11,377 bases of DNA, taken from positions 1 to 11,377 of the forward strand of contig JBAXLO010000153.1 in assembly GCA_037134755.1 (NCBI GenBank), read 5' to 3'. The DNA is from JBAXLO01 sp037134755. Its GTDB lineage: Bacteria; Bacteroidota; Bacteroidia; Bacteroidales; JACABE01. The notes beneath the pieces were generated by a model. It was not told where the DNA came from, made no database searches, and saw nothing but the letters and a program-made list of their open reading frames with translations. A program made the position numbers and the translations under genes. Numbering within the stretch: the stretch's first letter is position 1; the number at the start of each line of letters is the position of its first letter. Positions 1 to 6,769 of this stretch are shown piece by piece.

Positions 1-49
1 AAAGTAACGTTCGGAAGCCCTTCGCCGCCACAGCGAAGGGCAAAGTAAC
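1..49. repeat. GC-rich inverted repeat flanked by an 8-bp direct repeat
   Basis: Bases 17-25 (GCCCTTCGC) and 33-41 (GCGAAGGGC) form a perfect 9-bp inverted repeat around a 7-base spacer. The hairpin is flanked by the direct repeat AAAGTAAC at 1-8 and 42-49. Bases 9-41 are strikingly GC-rich compared with the AT-rich surroundings, so the segment looks like a dispersed intergenic repeat or the edge of a repeat array cut by the window start. A forward frame is open from base 1 to a TAA at 46-48, so the 3' end of an upstream gene cannot be excluded. There is no long T-run directly after the stem, which makes it a poor terminator. Confidence 0.5.
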
Positions 50-181
50 TTTTTAAAGTGCATTATATTAAACATATAGCTTTTTTGGGCTTTTTTTAAG
101 AATTTAATTTGTAAAACATAAAATTAATGGATTTTTATTTATCCAAATCTTAATCTTATTAACAATTAGAGCTAAATGCAT

Positions 182-217
182 AAAAAAACCTCTTAGTTGT
201 ATAAACAACTAAGAGGT
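182..217 (-). terminator. Intrinsic terminator of the mrp-nifU operon
   Basis: A perfect 12-bp stem (189-200 with 205-216, arms CCTCTTAGTTGT and ACAACTAAGAGG; a188-t217 adds a 13th pair) closes a 4-base loop. Read on the minus strand it is followed by seven T residues (182-188 on plus). It lies about 50 bases past the stop of the NifU-domain gene, which is where the end of that operon's transcript is expected. Confidence 0.85.
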
Positions 218-266
218 AAGTTCTGATCTATAAAACAATTATGAATTTATGAATTCAGTAATTGCA

Positions 267-512
267 TTAAATAGATTCTACTGCTTTAATTTCAGGAATA
301 GCATTTCTAACAGCGGTTTCTACGCCATTCTTTAAAGTCATTAAACTATAAGGACATGAGCCGCATGAGCCTTGTAATTCAACTTTAACTGTTAAATCAT
401 CTGTAAGTTCTACAAAAGCTATATCTCCTCCATCTGCCTGAAGATAAGGTCTGATTTGTTCGATTGCATTCTGAACTTTTGCAGTCATTTCTAATTTGTT
501 TTCTACTGTCAT
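267..512 (-). CDS. NifU C-terminal-domain Fe-S scaffold/carrier protein
   Basis: This 81-residue protein is essentially a free-standing NifU C-terminal (Nfu-type) domain. It shows the family signature: R21-P22 followed by DGGD at 27-30, then a beta strand leading into the C50-x-x-C53 motif (GSCGSCPYS) and the TLKNGVE helix at 59-65. In this family two monomers hold a [4Fe-4S] cluster between their CxxC pairs and pass it to apoproteins in the cytoplasm. There is no IscU-like or degenerate A-type domain, so it is shorter than E. coli NfuA. It lies 39 bases downstream of the Mrp-type ATPase gene on the same strand and is followed by a strong terminator, so the two are almost certainly co-transcribed. 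The start is the ATG at 510-512; an internal ATG at codon 9 is a possible alternative. It is probably called a NifU family protein, and I do not assign a symbol. Confidence 0.92.
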   Translation of the reverse strand: MTVENKLEMTAKVQNAIEQIRPYLQADGGDIAFVELTDDLTVKVELQGSCGSCPYSLMTLKNGVETAVRNAIPEIKAVESI

Positions 513-551
513 GTTGTTTATTTATTAAAATTCTTAAAATGAATATTTATA

Positions 552-1652
552 TTAATTCTTTAACTCAACTACTTTAGTAGGACTAATGCTTGCATTTCTA
601 ATAGCAATTTGTTGAGCCACATTTTCGGCAAGCTGCATAAATGCTTTTCCTTCTATCGAATCAGTATTACATGCTACAGGTACTCCGCTATCACCTGATT
701 CAGATATAGATTGTACTATTGGTATCTGACTTAAAAGAGGAACATTTAATTGTTCGGCTAGCTTTTTGCAACCATCTTTGCCAAATAAATAGTATTTATT
801 ATCAGGCAATTCGGCAGGTGTAAAGTACGACATATTTTCGACCATGCCTAAAATAGGGATGTTAATACCTTCTTGCCCAAACATGCTGGTGGCTTTAATA
901 ACATCGGCAATAGCTACTTGTTGAGGTGTGCTAACAATAACAGCCCCGGTAACAGGAACAGTTTGTACCATTGTTAAATGCATATCGCCTGTGCCTGGAG
1001 GCAAGTCGATTACCATATAATCAAGTTCGCCCCAATCACCATCCGAAAACAACTGTTTTAAAGCACCCGATGCCATAGGACCTCTCCAAACCAATGCTTT
1101 TGCAGGATCTACAAAGAAGCCTATTGATAAAATCTTTACACCATACTTTTCTATAGGAACAATCTTTGTTTTTCCATCGCTTTCAAAAGCTTTAGGTTTT
1201 TCGTTTGTCGCATTAAACATAAATGGAATTGAAGGTCCATAAATGTCAGCATCCACCAAGCCTACCTTTGCACCGGTATTAGCTAAAGCTACAGCAAGAT
1301 TAACTGCCACCGTTGATTTTCCTACACCGCCTTTGCCTGAAGCAACAGCAATAATGTTCTTTATATTCTTCAGAAACTCATCATCTGTATTCCTTTTGGT
1401 AGTAACTTTTGATGTAAGATTAACATCAACAATTGCATTTGCATCCACATATTCCTTTATCGCATTAATGCAATCGTTTTTCATCATGTTCTTCATCGGA
1501 CATGCCGGCGTTGTAAGCACTAGATCAAAAGAAACAGTAGTTCCTTCTATCTTTATATTTTCAATCATATTTAAACTTACAAGATCTTTTTTTAGATCTG
1601 GATCATTAACATGACTTAAAGCTTGTTTTATTTGGTCTGTTGTATAACTCAT
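552..1652 (-). CDS. Mrp/NBP35/ApbC-family P-loop Fe-S carrier ATPase
   Basis: This is a 366-residue cytoplasmic protein of the usual length for bacterial Mrp. Residues about 1-85 form a MIP18/DUF59 domain with the conserved PACP cysteine at 51. Residues about 98-350 form the ParA/MinD-like NTPase, with a deviant Walker A (GKGGVGKS, 106-113), DADIYGPS (134-141) and a Walker B-type segment IDLPPGTGD (215-223). Family members bind and transfer [4Fe-4S] clusters. The expected C-terminal CxxC after the NMS motif (273-275) is absent: the segment reads YFTPAELP (276-283), and C295 and C328 are the only cysteines in the C-terminal half. From memory, this variant is common in Bacteroidota. The gene leads a two-gene operon with the NifU-domain gene. 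The ATG start is preceded by an A/T-rich leader without a Shine-Dalgarno. No good promoter match is visible upstream; TAGTATTTG near 1737-1745 is one base off spacing. Confidence 0.93.
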   Translation of the reverse strand: MSYTTDQIKQALSHVNDPDLKKDLVSLNMIENIKIEGTTVSFDLVLTTPACPMKNMMKNDCINAIKEYVDANAIVDVNLTSKVTTKRNTDDEFLKNIKNIIAVASGKGGVGKSTVAVNLAVALANTGAKVGLVDADIYGPSIPFMFNATNEKPKAFESDGKTKIVPIEKYGVKILSIGFFVDPAKALVWRGPMASGALKQLFSDGDWGELDYMVIDLPPGTGDMHLTMVQTVPVTGAVIVSTPQQVAIADVIKATSMFGQEGINIPILGMVENMSYFTPAELPDNKYYLFGKDGCKKLAEQLNVPLLSQIPIVQSISESGDSGVPVACNTDSIEGKAFMQLAENVAQQIAIRNASISPTKVVELKN

Positions 1653-1847
1653 TATAGTTTTTAATTATTCTTATTTAGAATCGGTAAAAATAACAATAAT
1701 TCTTAAGCTAAGTTCACTTTATTTAATGATAAATATCAAATACTATATTTTATTTAAATAAGGGTATTATTTAAAGACATCTAATGCTAAATGTTATTGC
1801 ATTACATGAAATTAAACATTAAAGAGGATAAATTTAGTTTATAAAAT

Positions 1848-1881
1848 AAAAAAGGTCATTCTAAACAGAATGACCTTTTTT
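1848..1881 (-). terminator. Strong terminator after the T9SS protein gene (symmetrical)
   Basis: A perfect stem pairs 1854-1862 (GGTCATTCT) with 1867-1875 (AGAATGACC) around a 4-base loop. It is extended by six A residues on one side and six T residues on the other, giving 15 pairs. On the minus strand it begins about 19 bases past the stop of the 853-residue gene, so it ends that transcript and insulates the mrp operon. The A/T symmetry means it could also terminate plus-strand transcription, although no plus-strand gene is nearby. Confidence 0.88.
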
Positions 1882-1899
1882 ATTTAGAGCTTAAATTGA

Positions 1900-4461
1900 T
1901 TATTGTATGATAAGTTTTCTTGTTTCAAACCCATTAACGCTGTTAACTTTCATTATATAAACACCTTTTGAAAGATTAGACAAGTTTATAGTTGTATCCT
2001 CACCAGTCCAGTTAAATTCGTTTAACAACACTCCCTGTAAGTTATAGACTCTTACATCAGCATTTCCATTAAAACGTCTTCCGGCAGTTAGATTAAATAT
2101 CCCTTTAGAAGAAGGATTAGGATAAACATTTAATTTAAAGAAATCTTGACTGTAGTTAACAGAAGTTGAAATTCCAGTAATGTTAGGAATGGTATTAGAA
2201 AAAGTTATCAGTTCACCTGCTACCCTAATAAGAGGATTTTCAGTATTTGAACAATCGCAAGATGAACTTGTAACACAAGCAGGATTAAACAGACTACATA
2301 AATCAACATAAGTAGGAGCAAATTCATACATTAAACTAATATTTTGACCTATATTAGAAGACATATTATATCGCCACAACATTGGAATAGAACCCGGGCA
2401 CCAACCTGCACGGCTATATTGCCAAGTACCACTCTGAGGACTGCATCCTGTTGGGTTTGGGTTACATGTTCTCCATAAATCTTGTGAGAAAGCAGTAGCT
2501 CCATTAATTTTAAAATGATGAATAGCTTCATAAAACTCAGCCGCATTACTAGTATTGTTTGGTCCGCTATGCCCTGTTGACACTACTCTTAAAATTGCAG
2601 AATTAATATTGGTATCACCGAGGTTCAACTGACGAACTTCAACAGGTTGTAATGCAACTCCACCTGTGGTCCATGTGCCGAAAGCGTAAGAACCTAACCA
2701 TAATTTATCCATCCATGAATATTTATATGTTGGTGTTCCAGCATAGTATTTCAATGTAATAGTTACTTTTGAAGCAGCCGGAAAATTAATAGAGACATCA
2801 ATCTTTCCTTGCAACTGTGAAGCAAAATCAGTAACATCTAAACTATCACCACAAGCTAAAGCATAAGGTGTAATATATCTCATTAGCTCAACCCAGCCAC
2901 CATTAGCTCCTCTTATATTTATATGTCCATCAGTATCCCAGGCTTCACAACCTTCGGGAGGGCAATCATATTTTAAAATAGCTGTAATCTTAGGATAAAT
3001 GCCTGTAAAACTTGGGAAAATTAAAGTTGTATCCAATAAATTACCCGGCACATTAGCAAAATGTAAAGTATCTATCACTATATAATTTATAGCTGCTGAA
3101 TCAGGTACTACTTGAAATGTTACACTTTGAGAATTAGTTACACCTGTTGAACTAACTGCTGTTGCTGTTACAGTATAAGTACCAAAAGCAGGAGGAGTCC
3201 AGTATCCAATATAATATCCACTAGTAGTTGGTTTTGCAATGATTGTTTGACTATTAATTAATAAGCTTACTTGCGATACATGTAATAGATCCGTGTGATC
3301 TATTGAAGTAGCAACAGATATTGGTATCGCATCAAGATGAGGTGCACGAACTACATTTCCAACAACAGGGTTTTTAATATCTAATTGTGGAACAACTGTT
3401 GATGGATCAAAGACATTGAATGTAATAGTATCGTTTGTAGCAGGAGCAATTGTAGCATTACCTGCTTGACTTCCAACAATTGTAACAACACCTGCACTAC
3501 CGGTTAAAGTTATCAATGTATCTCCAACTAAAGTTGCAGGTCCACTAATTGAACAACTAACAGGTAAACTTTTGCTCGAGATTGCATGAACTGTAAAAGG
3601 AGCATCAGTAGTAAGATGATTTACCGGAGGATTTGTGAAAGTAATATATTGATAAATTAAACCACCTGTATTAGGTTGACTAATACTTACATTATCAAAA
3701 GCTGAATAACCTCCCAATGCCTGAAGAAACAGCTTAGTCCATTTAGCGGGGTCTTTCTTATCACCTGATCCAGGAGTCATTCCAAGATTGATCCCTTGAA
3801 CAGCAGGAATACTTATCCAGTTTCCACCGGGTTTTTTAGCATATAAACTTACTGCACCTGCACCACTGTTAGCATCTAAATCAATAAATATTTTCCATGT
3901 ATTCCATCCGCTTAAACTATCATAGACAATAGCTGCTTTTGTTCCATCAGGTTTCATGAAATAATTTTCGCTTGTATTGCAGACATTGAGATTAATACCA
4001 AAACCGCCTTCATTTGTTTCCCAAGCTGGAGTTACTTGTTCTTGCCCTTTTAAAATATAACCATTGTTATTTACATCATATCCAAAACCAAAGAAAGTAC
4101 CCCAACAAGCAGTATGAATATCTACATCAATCTCCATAATTCCACCAATTGTGAAACTAAATGGAAAAGCCGTAGTAGTTGTTCTGGAGGCAGTTCTTCC
4201 GTAATTACCGCCACTACTATTATATAAAATACCTAAACTATTATCGGGTACATTGGTATTACCACCCATATTATAACCAACTGTAAAATCGTCGGTACAG
4301 GCTGTATTGGAGTTAATAACTGTAGTCCAATTGTCTTGTCCGTTAAGATTGCCCATTGTCAGACTATTAAAATCGTAGGTATGTGTTACCATTTGTGCAT
4401 GTACAAATGACACTTGAAATACAACAAGCATTGCAAAAATAAAAAATACAGATTTCTTCAT
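1900..4461 (-). CDS. Secreted peptide-N-glycosidase F-like protein with T9SS sorting domain
   Basis: This 853-residue multidomain exported protein has a signal peptide at 1 to about 23 (KK, hydrophobic core, VHAQ). Residues about 24-262 are a beta-rich, Gly/Asn-rich region, possibly a lectin-like sandwich (inference). Two Ig-like stretches follow at about 268-350 and 355-452. Residues about 458-760 resemble PNGase F: CPPEGCEAWD (500-509), RYITPY (528-533), DVTDF (542-546), YAGTP with YKYS (573-582), AAEF (640-643) and RAGWCPG (684-690). D509 and E642 align by eye with PNGase F D60 and E206, and C500/C505 and C673/C688 with two of its disulfides. The E118 position falls in a shortened segment with no clear Glu. 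A four-Cys loop lies at 722-737. Residues about 775-853 are a type A T9SS sorting domain (VYPNP, LSKGVYIMKV). PNGase F-type enzymes cleave the glycan-asparagine bond of N-glycoproteins; activity here is inferred. It is a single-gene unit with its own terminator. Confidence 0.85.
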   Translation of the reverse strand: MKKSVFFIFAMLVVFQVSFVHAQMVTHTYDFNSLTMGNLNGQDNWTTVINSNTACTDDFTVGYNMGGNTNVPDNSLGILYNSSGGNYGRTASRTTTTAFPFSFTIGGIMEIDVDIHTACWGTFFGFGYDVNNNGYILKGQEQVTPAWETNEGGFGINLNVCNTSENYFMKPDGTKAAIVYDSLSGWNTWKIFIDLDANSGAGAVSLYAKKPGGNWISIPAVQGINLGMTPGSGDKKDPAKWTKLFLQALGGYSAFDNVSISQPNTGGLIYQYITFTNPPVNHLTTDAPFTVHAISSKSLPVSCSISGPATLVGDTLITLTGSAGVVTIVGSQAGNATIAPATNDTITFNVFDPSTVVPQLDIKNPVVGNVVRAPHLDAIPISVATSIDHTDLLHVSQVSLLINSQTIIAKPTTSGYYIGYWTPPAFGTYTVTATAVSSTGVTNSQSVTFQVVPDSAAINYIVIDTLHFANVPGNLLDTTLIFPSFTGIYPKITAILKYDCPPEGCEAWDTDGHINIRGANGGWVELMRYITPYALACGDSLDVTDFASQLQGKIDVSINFPAASKVTITLKYYAGTPTYKYSWMDKLWLGSYAFGTWTTGGVALQPVEVRQLNLGDTNINSAILRVVSTGHSGPNNTSNAAEFYEAIHHFKINGATAFSQDLWRTCNPNPTGCSPQSGTWQYSRAGWCPGSIPMLWRYNMSSNIGQNISLMYEFAPTYVDLCSLFNPACVTSSSCDCSNTENPLIRVAGELITFSNTIPNITGISTSVNYSQDFFKLNVYPNPSSKGIFNLTAGRRFNGNADVRVYNLQGVLLNEFNWTGEDTTINLSNLSKGVYIMKVNSVNGFETRKLIIQ

Positions 4462-4565
4462 TATTTAATTTATTTAATTATTATGATATTTAATAAAACT
4501 TTCCTTTGAAATCTTGCTTTATTCAATTTTAAATTGATTATAAATACTACTTGATTTCAAGATGT

Positions 4566-4573
4566 CAAAATTA
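4566..4573 (-). promoter_or_regulatory. Candidate -7 box for the PNGase F-like gene
   Basis: The minus strand reads TAATTTTG, matching the Bacteroidota -7 consensus TAnnTTTG. It would put the transcript start near 4560 and give a leader of about 100 bases. No TTTG is seen at the expected distance upstream (about 19 bases), so support is limited; a single match to this 6-fixed-base word is expected by chance several times in a window this AT-rich. Confidence 0.3.
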
Positions 4574-4818
4574 CTAAAATAAAGCATTAATATGAAATTA
4601 TTTCCATTAATTAACATTTAAAAAACAATATAAATTTATGGCATGAATGTAATATTCTTTAACACATTATATATTAAGGATTATAAATCTTAATAATAAA
4701 TGTTGCATCTAATGTTTATTTTATAATTATGATTAGATAAGATAGCATAATTAACAATTCTGTAATTAATCATATTATATTACTTATTCAATAAGTTACA
4801 CTAATAAAATAATCATTT

Positions 4819-4864
4819 ATGTTAAAATGACAACCTGTTGTACGGAGTTGTCAACATGTTAAAA
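4819..4864 (-). terminator. Hairpin past the VIT1-type gene, possible weak terminator
   Basis: TGACAAC (4828-4834) and GTTGTCA (4847-4853) form a perfect 7-bp inverted repeat with a 12-base loop. On the minus strand the stem is followed by TTTTAAC, a short T-run, so it may terminate the transporter transcript about 35 bases past its stop. The hairpin is also bracketed by a 9-base direct repeat, ATGTTAAAA (4819-4827 and 4856-4864), which a terminator does not need. Confidence 0.35.
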
Positions 4865-4888
4865 ATTGAATAATATTTATTGAATTTT

Positions 4889-5572
4889 CTAGCTAAATGC
4901 TTTTACCAAGAAATAAGCTGCTAAAGCTGCAACTACACCTATTAATGTAACTTTTAAAGCTCCCCATACTGGGTTTTGTCCTGTTACCTTGCTTTTATAG
5001 TATCCAAATAATAATAAACAAACTACTGTTACCAGAAATGAAAGTTTGAAACCTGCATCAGGTGTTGAGGTAAATACATAAGATAATAAAGGAATTGTGC
5101 CTCCTGCTATATATGCAAACCCTATATTAAAAGCACTTTTACGAGCACGGTCTTTATCAGGCTTCTCTAATCCTAATTCATATTTCATCATAAAGTTTAC
5201 CCAATTATCTTTATCCTTAATCATCTCCTGAACTGCCAACTCCTGTGTATTCACTGATAAACCCATCCCTTCAAATATATCTTTAACTTCTTTTATTTCA
5301 ACTTCAGGATATTCATCAATTTCCCAGTATTCTTTTTTAAGTTCACTATCATAATGTTCTACCTCAGTTTGTCCTGCTAAAAAACCTCCTAATCCCATGG
5401 CAATGGAACCTGCAATTATTTCTGCAGCTCCGGCAGTAATAATCAAAGCGTTTGAGTGAACAGCACTACTTAAACCTGCTGCCAATGCAAAAGGGACTGT
5501 TAAACCATCTGACATTCCAATAACTAAATCAGATATAAAAGCCGAGTTCATTAAATGTTTTTCGTAGTGCAT
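4889..5572 (-). CDS. VIT1/CCC1-family iron/manganese transporter
   Basis: This 227-residue inner-membrane protein has about five hydrophobic segments: two near the N-terminus (about 12-35 and 41-66), then three after the hydrophilic domain (about 146-167, 175-192 and 203-225). An acidic cytoplasmic domain lies between them (about 68-142). The first segment carries GMSDGLTVPFALAAGL and the second AEIIAGSIAMGLGGFLA, both hallmarks of the family. Using EgVIT1 numbering from memory, its transport residues D43, E72 and M80 correspond to D22, E51 and M59 at a constant offset of 21. Its metal-domain residues E102, E105, E113, E116, M149, M150 and E153 correspond to E81, E84, E92, E95, M128, M129 and E132. 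A full metal site therefore looks intact. Family members export Fe2+ or Mn2+ from the cytoplasm, probably against protons; the substrate here is inferred. The gene stands alone between the fabH terminator and a long intergenic region, with an ATG start. Confidence 0.9.
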   Translation of the reverse strand: MHYEKHLMNSAFISDLVIGMSDGLTVPFALAAGLSSAVHSNALIITAGAAEIIAGSIAMGLGGFLAGQTEVEHYDSELKKEYWEIDEYPEVEIKEVKDIFEGMGLSVNTQELAVQEMIKDKDNWVNFMMKYELGLEKPDKDRARKSAFNIGFAYIAGGTIPLLSYVFTSTPDAGFKLSFLVTVVCLLLFGYYKSKVTGQNPVWGALKVTLIGVVAALAAYFLVKAFS

Positions 5573-5605
5573 TTTCTTTAGTATTTATTTAATTTATAAT
5601 AACAA

Positions 5606-5613
5606 CAAATATA
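5606..5613 (-). promoter_or_regulatory. Candidate -7 box for the VIT1-type transporter gene
   Basis: The minus strand reads TATATTTG (TAnnTTTG consensus) 33 bases before the ATG, predicting a transcript start near 5600 and a leader of about 27 bases. It sits just beyond the fabH terminator, which is where a new promoter would be needed. No upstream TTTG element is visible at 19 bases. Confidence 0.4.
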
Positions 5614-5652
5614 TCGGTATGAAGTTGAATATTCTTTTTCTTTTATTAGATA

Positions 5653-5681
5653 TAAAAAAGAAAGCCGGTATTAACCGGCTT
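5653..5681 (-). terminator. Terminator of the DUF177-rpmF-plsX-fabH operon
   Basis: AAGCCGGT (5662-5669) pairs perfectly with ACCGGCTT (5674-5681) around a 4-base loop. On the minus strand the stem is followed by TCTTTTTTA. It is GC-rich and lies about 67 bases past the fabH stop and before the VIT1 promoter candidate, so it separates the two units. Confidence 0.8.
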
Positions 5682-5747
5682 CTTAATATTTTGAGACTGC
5701 ATAAATCAGTCAGCGATTTTTTTATTTTTAAGACTAATATTAATTTA

Positions 5748-6746
5748 TTATTTCTTGTTGTAAGACCATTTCAACCAGATAGCTCCCCAAGTAAATCCTG
5801 CACCAAAAGTAGCAAGAATAATATTATCACCTTTCTTGAGCTGAGGTTCCCATTCCCATAATAATAAAGGAAGAGTAGCGGCTGTAGTATTACCGTATTT
5901 TTCAATATTGATCATTACCTTTTCTTTAGGCAATCCCATACGTTTACCTGTAGCATCTATAATACGCAAATTTGCCTGATGTGGTGCTAACCATGCAATA
6001 TCATCAGAAGTAAGATTGTTTCTTTCCATAAGTTCAACAGAAACATCAGCCATATTTGAAACGGCTGCTTTAAACACCGGTTGACCTTCTTGATAAATAT
6101 AATGTTCGCGTGCATCAACTGTTTCATGAGATGAAGGTTTACATGAACCTCCTGCTTTTTGATGTAGATGTATTCTACCTGCACCATCTGAGCGAAGAAT
6201 CATATCCATCATACCTTCTTCTTCTAAAGTAGGCTCTAAAAGAACTGCGCCTGAACCATCACCAAAGATAGGGCAAGTAGCTCTATCAGTATAATCAACT
6301 ATTGATGACATTTTTTCGGCACCTACAACAATAACTTTTTTATATTGTCCTGTTTCAACAAATTTAGAAGCTGTAGCTAACGCAAAAAGGAAACCCGAAC
6401 AACCTGCATTTAAATCATAACTAAACGCATTTTTAATCCCAACCTTATCACAAATAATATTTGCTGTTGCAGGGAATTGCATATCAGGAGTTACAGTTGC
6501 ACAAATTAATAAATCAATTTCCTCAGGTTTTGTGTTTGTTTTCTTTAATAAATCAAGAACTGCACCAGTACCTACAAAACTAGAACCTTCACCCGGTTCT
6601 TTAATAATTCTTCTTTCTTTGATACCAATGCGAGTCATTATCCATTCGTCAGAGGTATCTACCATTTTACTTAATTCTTCATTATTGAGGATATATTCAG
6701 GTAGGTAGGCACCTACACCGGTTATTGCGGCTCTGATTTTTGTCAT
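5748..6746 (-). CDS. fabH: Beta-ketoacyl-ACP synthase III (FabH)
   Basis: This 332-residue cytoplasmic condensing enzyme joins an acyl-CoA starter to malonyl-ACP to begin type II fatty-acid synthesis. The thiolase-fold catalytic triad is complete: C116 in DLNAGCSGF, H256 in APHQAN and N286 in KYGNTTAAT. Other family landmarks are TSDEWIMTRIGIKERR (31-46), the GDGSGAVLL strand (162-170) and the terminal GAGFTWGA loop (315-322). Length and order match full-size FabH. It is the last gene of the operon, 23 bases after plsX, and a GC-rich terminator follows. Bacteroidota FabH proteins can use branched or straight starters; the sequence alone does not show which. Some genomes carry two FabH paralogs, and this one has the canonical plsX-linked position. 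The start is the ATG at 6744-6746, right after the short gap and without a Shine-Dalgarno. Confidence 0.96.
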   Translation of the reverse strand: MTKIRAAITGVGAYLPEYILNNEELSKMVDTSDEWIMTRIGIKERRIIKEPGEGSSFVGTGAVLDLLKKTNTKPEEIDLLICATVTPDMQFPATANIICDKVGIKNAFSYDLNAGCSGFLFALATASKFVETGQYKKVIVVGAEKMSSIVDYTDRATCPIFGDGSGAVLLEPTLEEEGMMDMILRSDGAGRIHLHQKAGGSCKPSSHETVDAREHYIYQEGQPVFKAAVSNMADVSVELMERNNLTSDDIAWLAPHQANLRIIDATGKRMGLPKEKVMINIEKYGNTTAATLPLLLWEWEPQLKKGDNIILATFGAGFTWGAIWLKWSYNKK

Positions 6747-6769
6747 TTAGATAGTTCTTAATTTATTTA

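Larger units (their letters stand above)
4462..4888. other. 427-base AT-rich intergenic region
   Basis: No open frame here looks like a gene. It should contain the promoter and leader of the PNGase F-like gene at its left and the 3' end of the VIT1-type transporter transcript at its right. The recognisable structures are a TAATTTTG box on the minus strand (4566-4573) and a small hairpin flanked by direct repeats (4819-4864). The rest is very AT-rich, with weak imperfect palindromes of the kind expected by chance. Confidence 0.6.

Noticed and set aside
1243..1614. Plus-strand open frame of 123 codons antisense to the Mrp gene
   Set aside because: It is the mirror of the conserved DUF59/Walker A coding region; its composition follows from that gene and it has no domain of its own.
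1737..1745. TAGTATTTG upstream of mrp as its -7 box
   Set aside because: The spacing inside the box is three bases instead of two, and no TTTG lies upstream at a suitable distance, so I did not annotate it.
2349..2546. Second minus-strand frame inside the PNGase F-like gene
   Set aside because: It is a shifted frame of the conserved PNGase-like region; the main frame is continuous and carries all the motifs, so there is no sign of a frameshift.
4674..4693. Imperfect palindrome TTAAGGATT-ATA-AATCTTAA
   Set aside because: It is short, made of A/T apart from a few bases, contains a bulge, and sits in very AT-rich DNA where such palindromes arise by chance.
5619..5861. Plus-strand open frame of 80 codons across the fabH 3' end and its terminator
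   Set aside because: It overlaps the conserved fabH C-terminus and the terminator hairpin, and the protein is low-complexity without family features.
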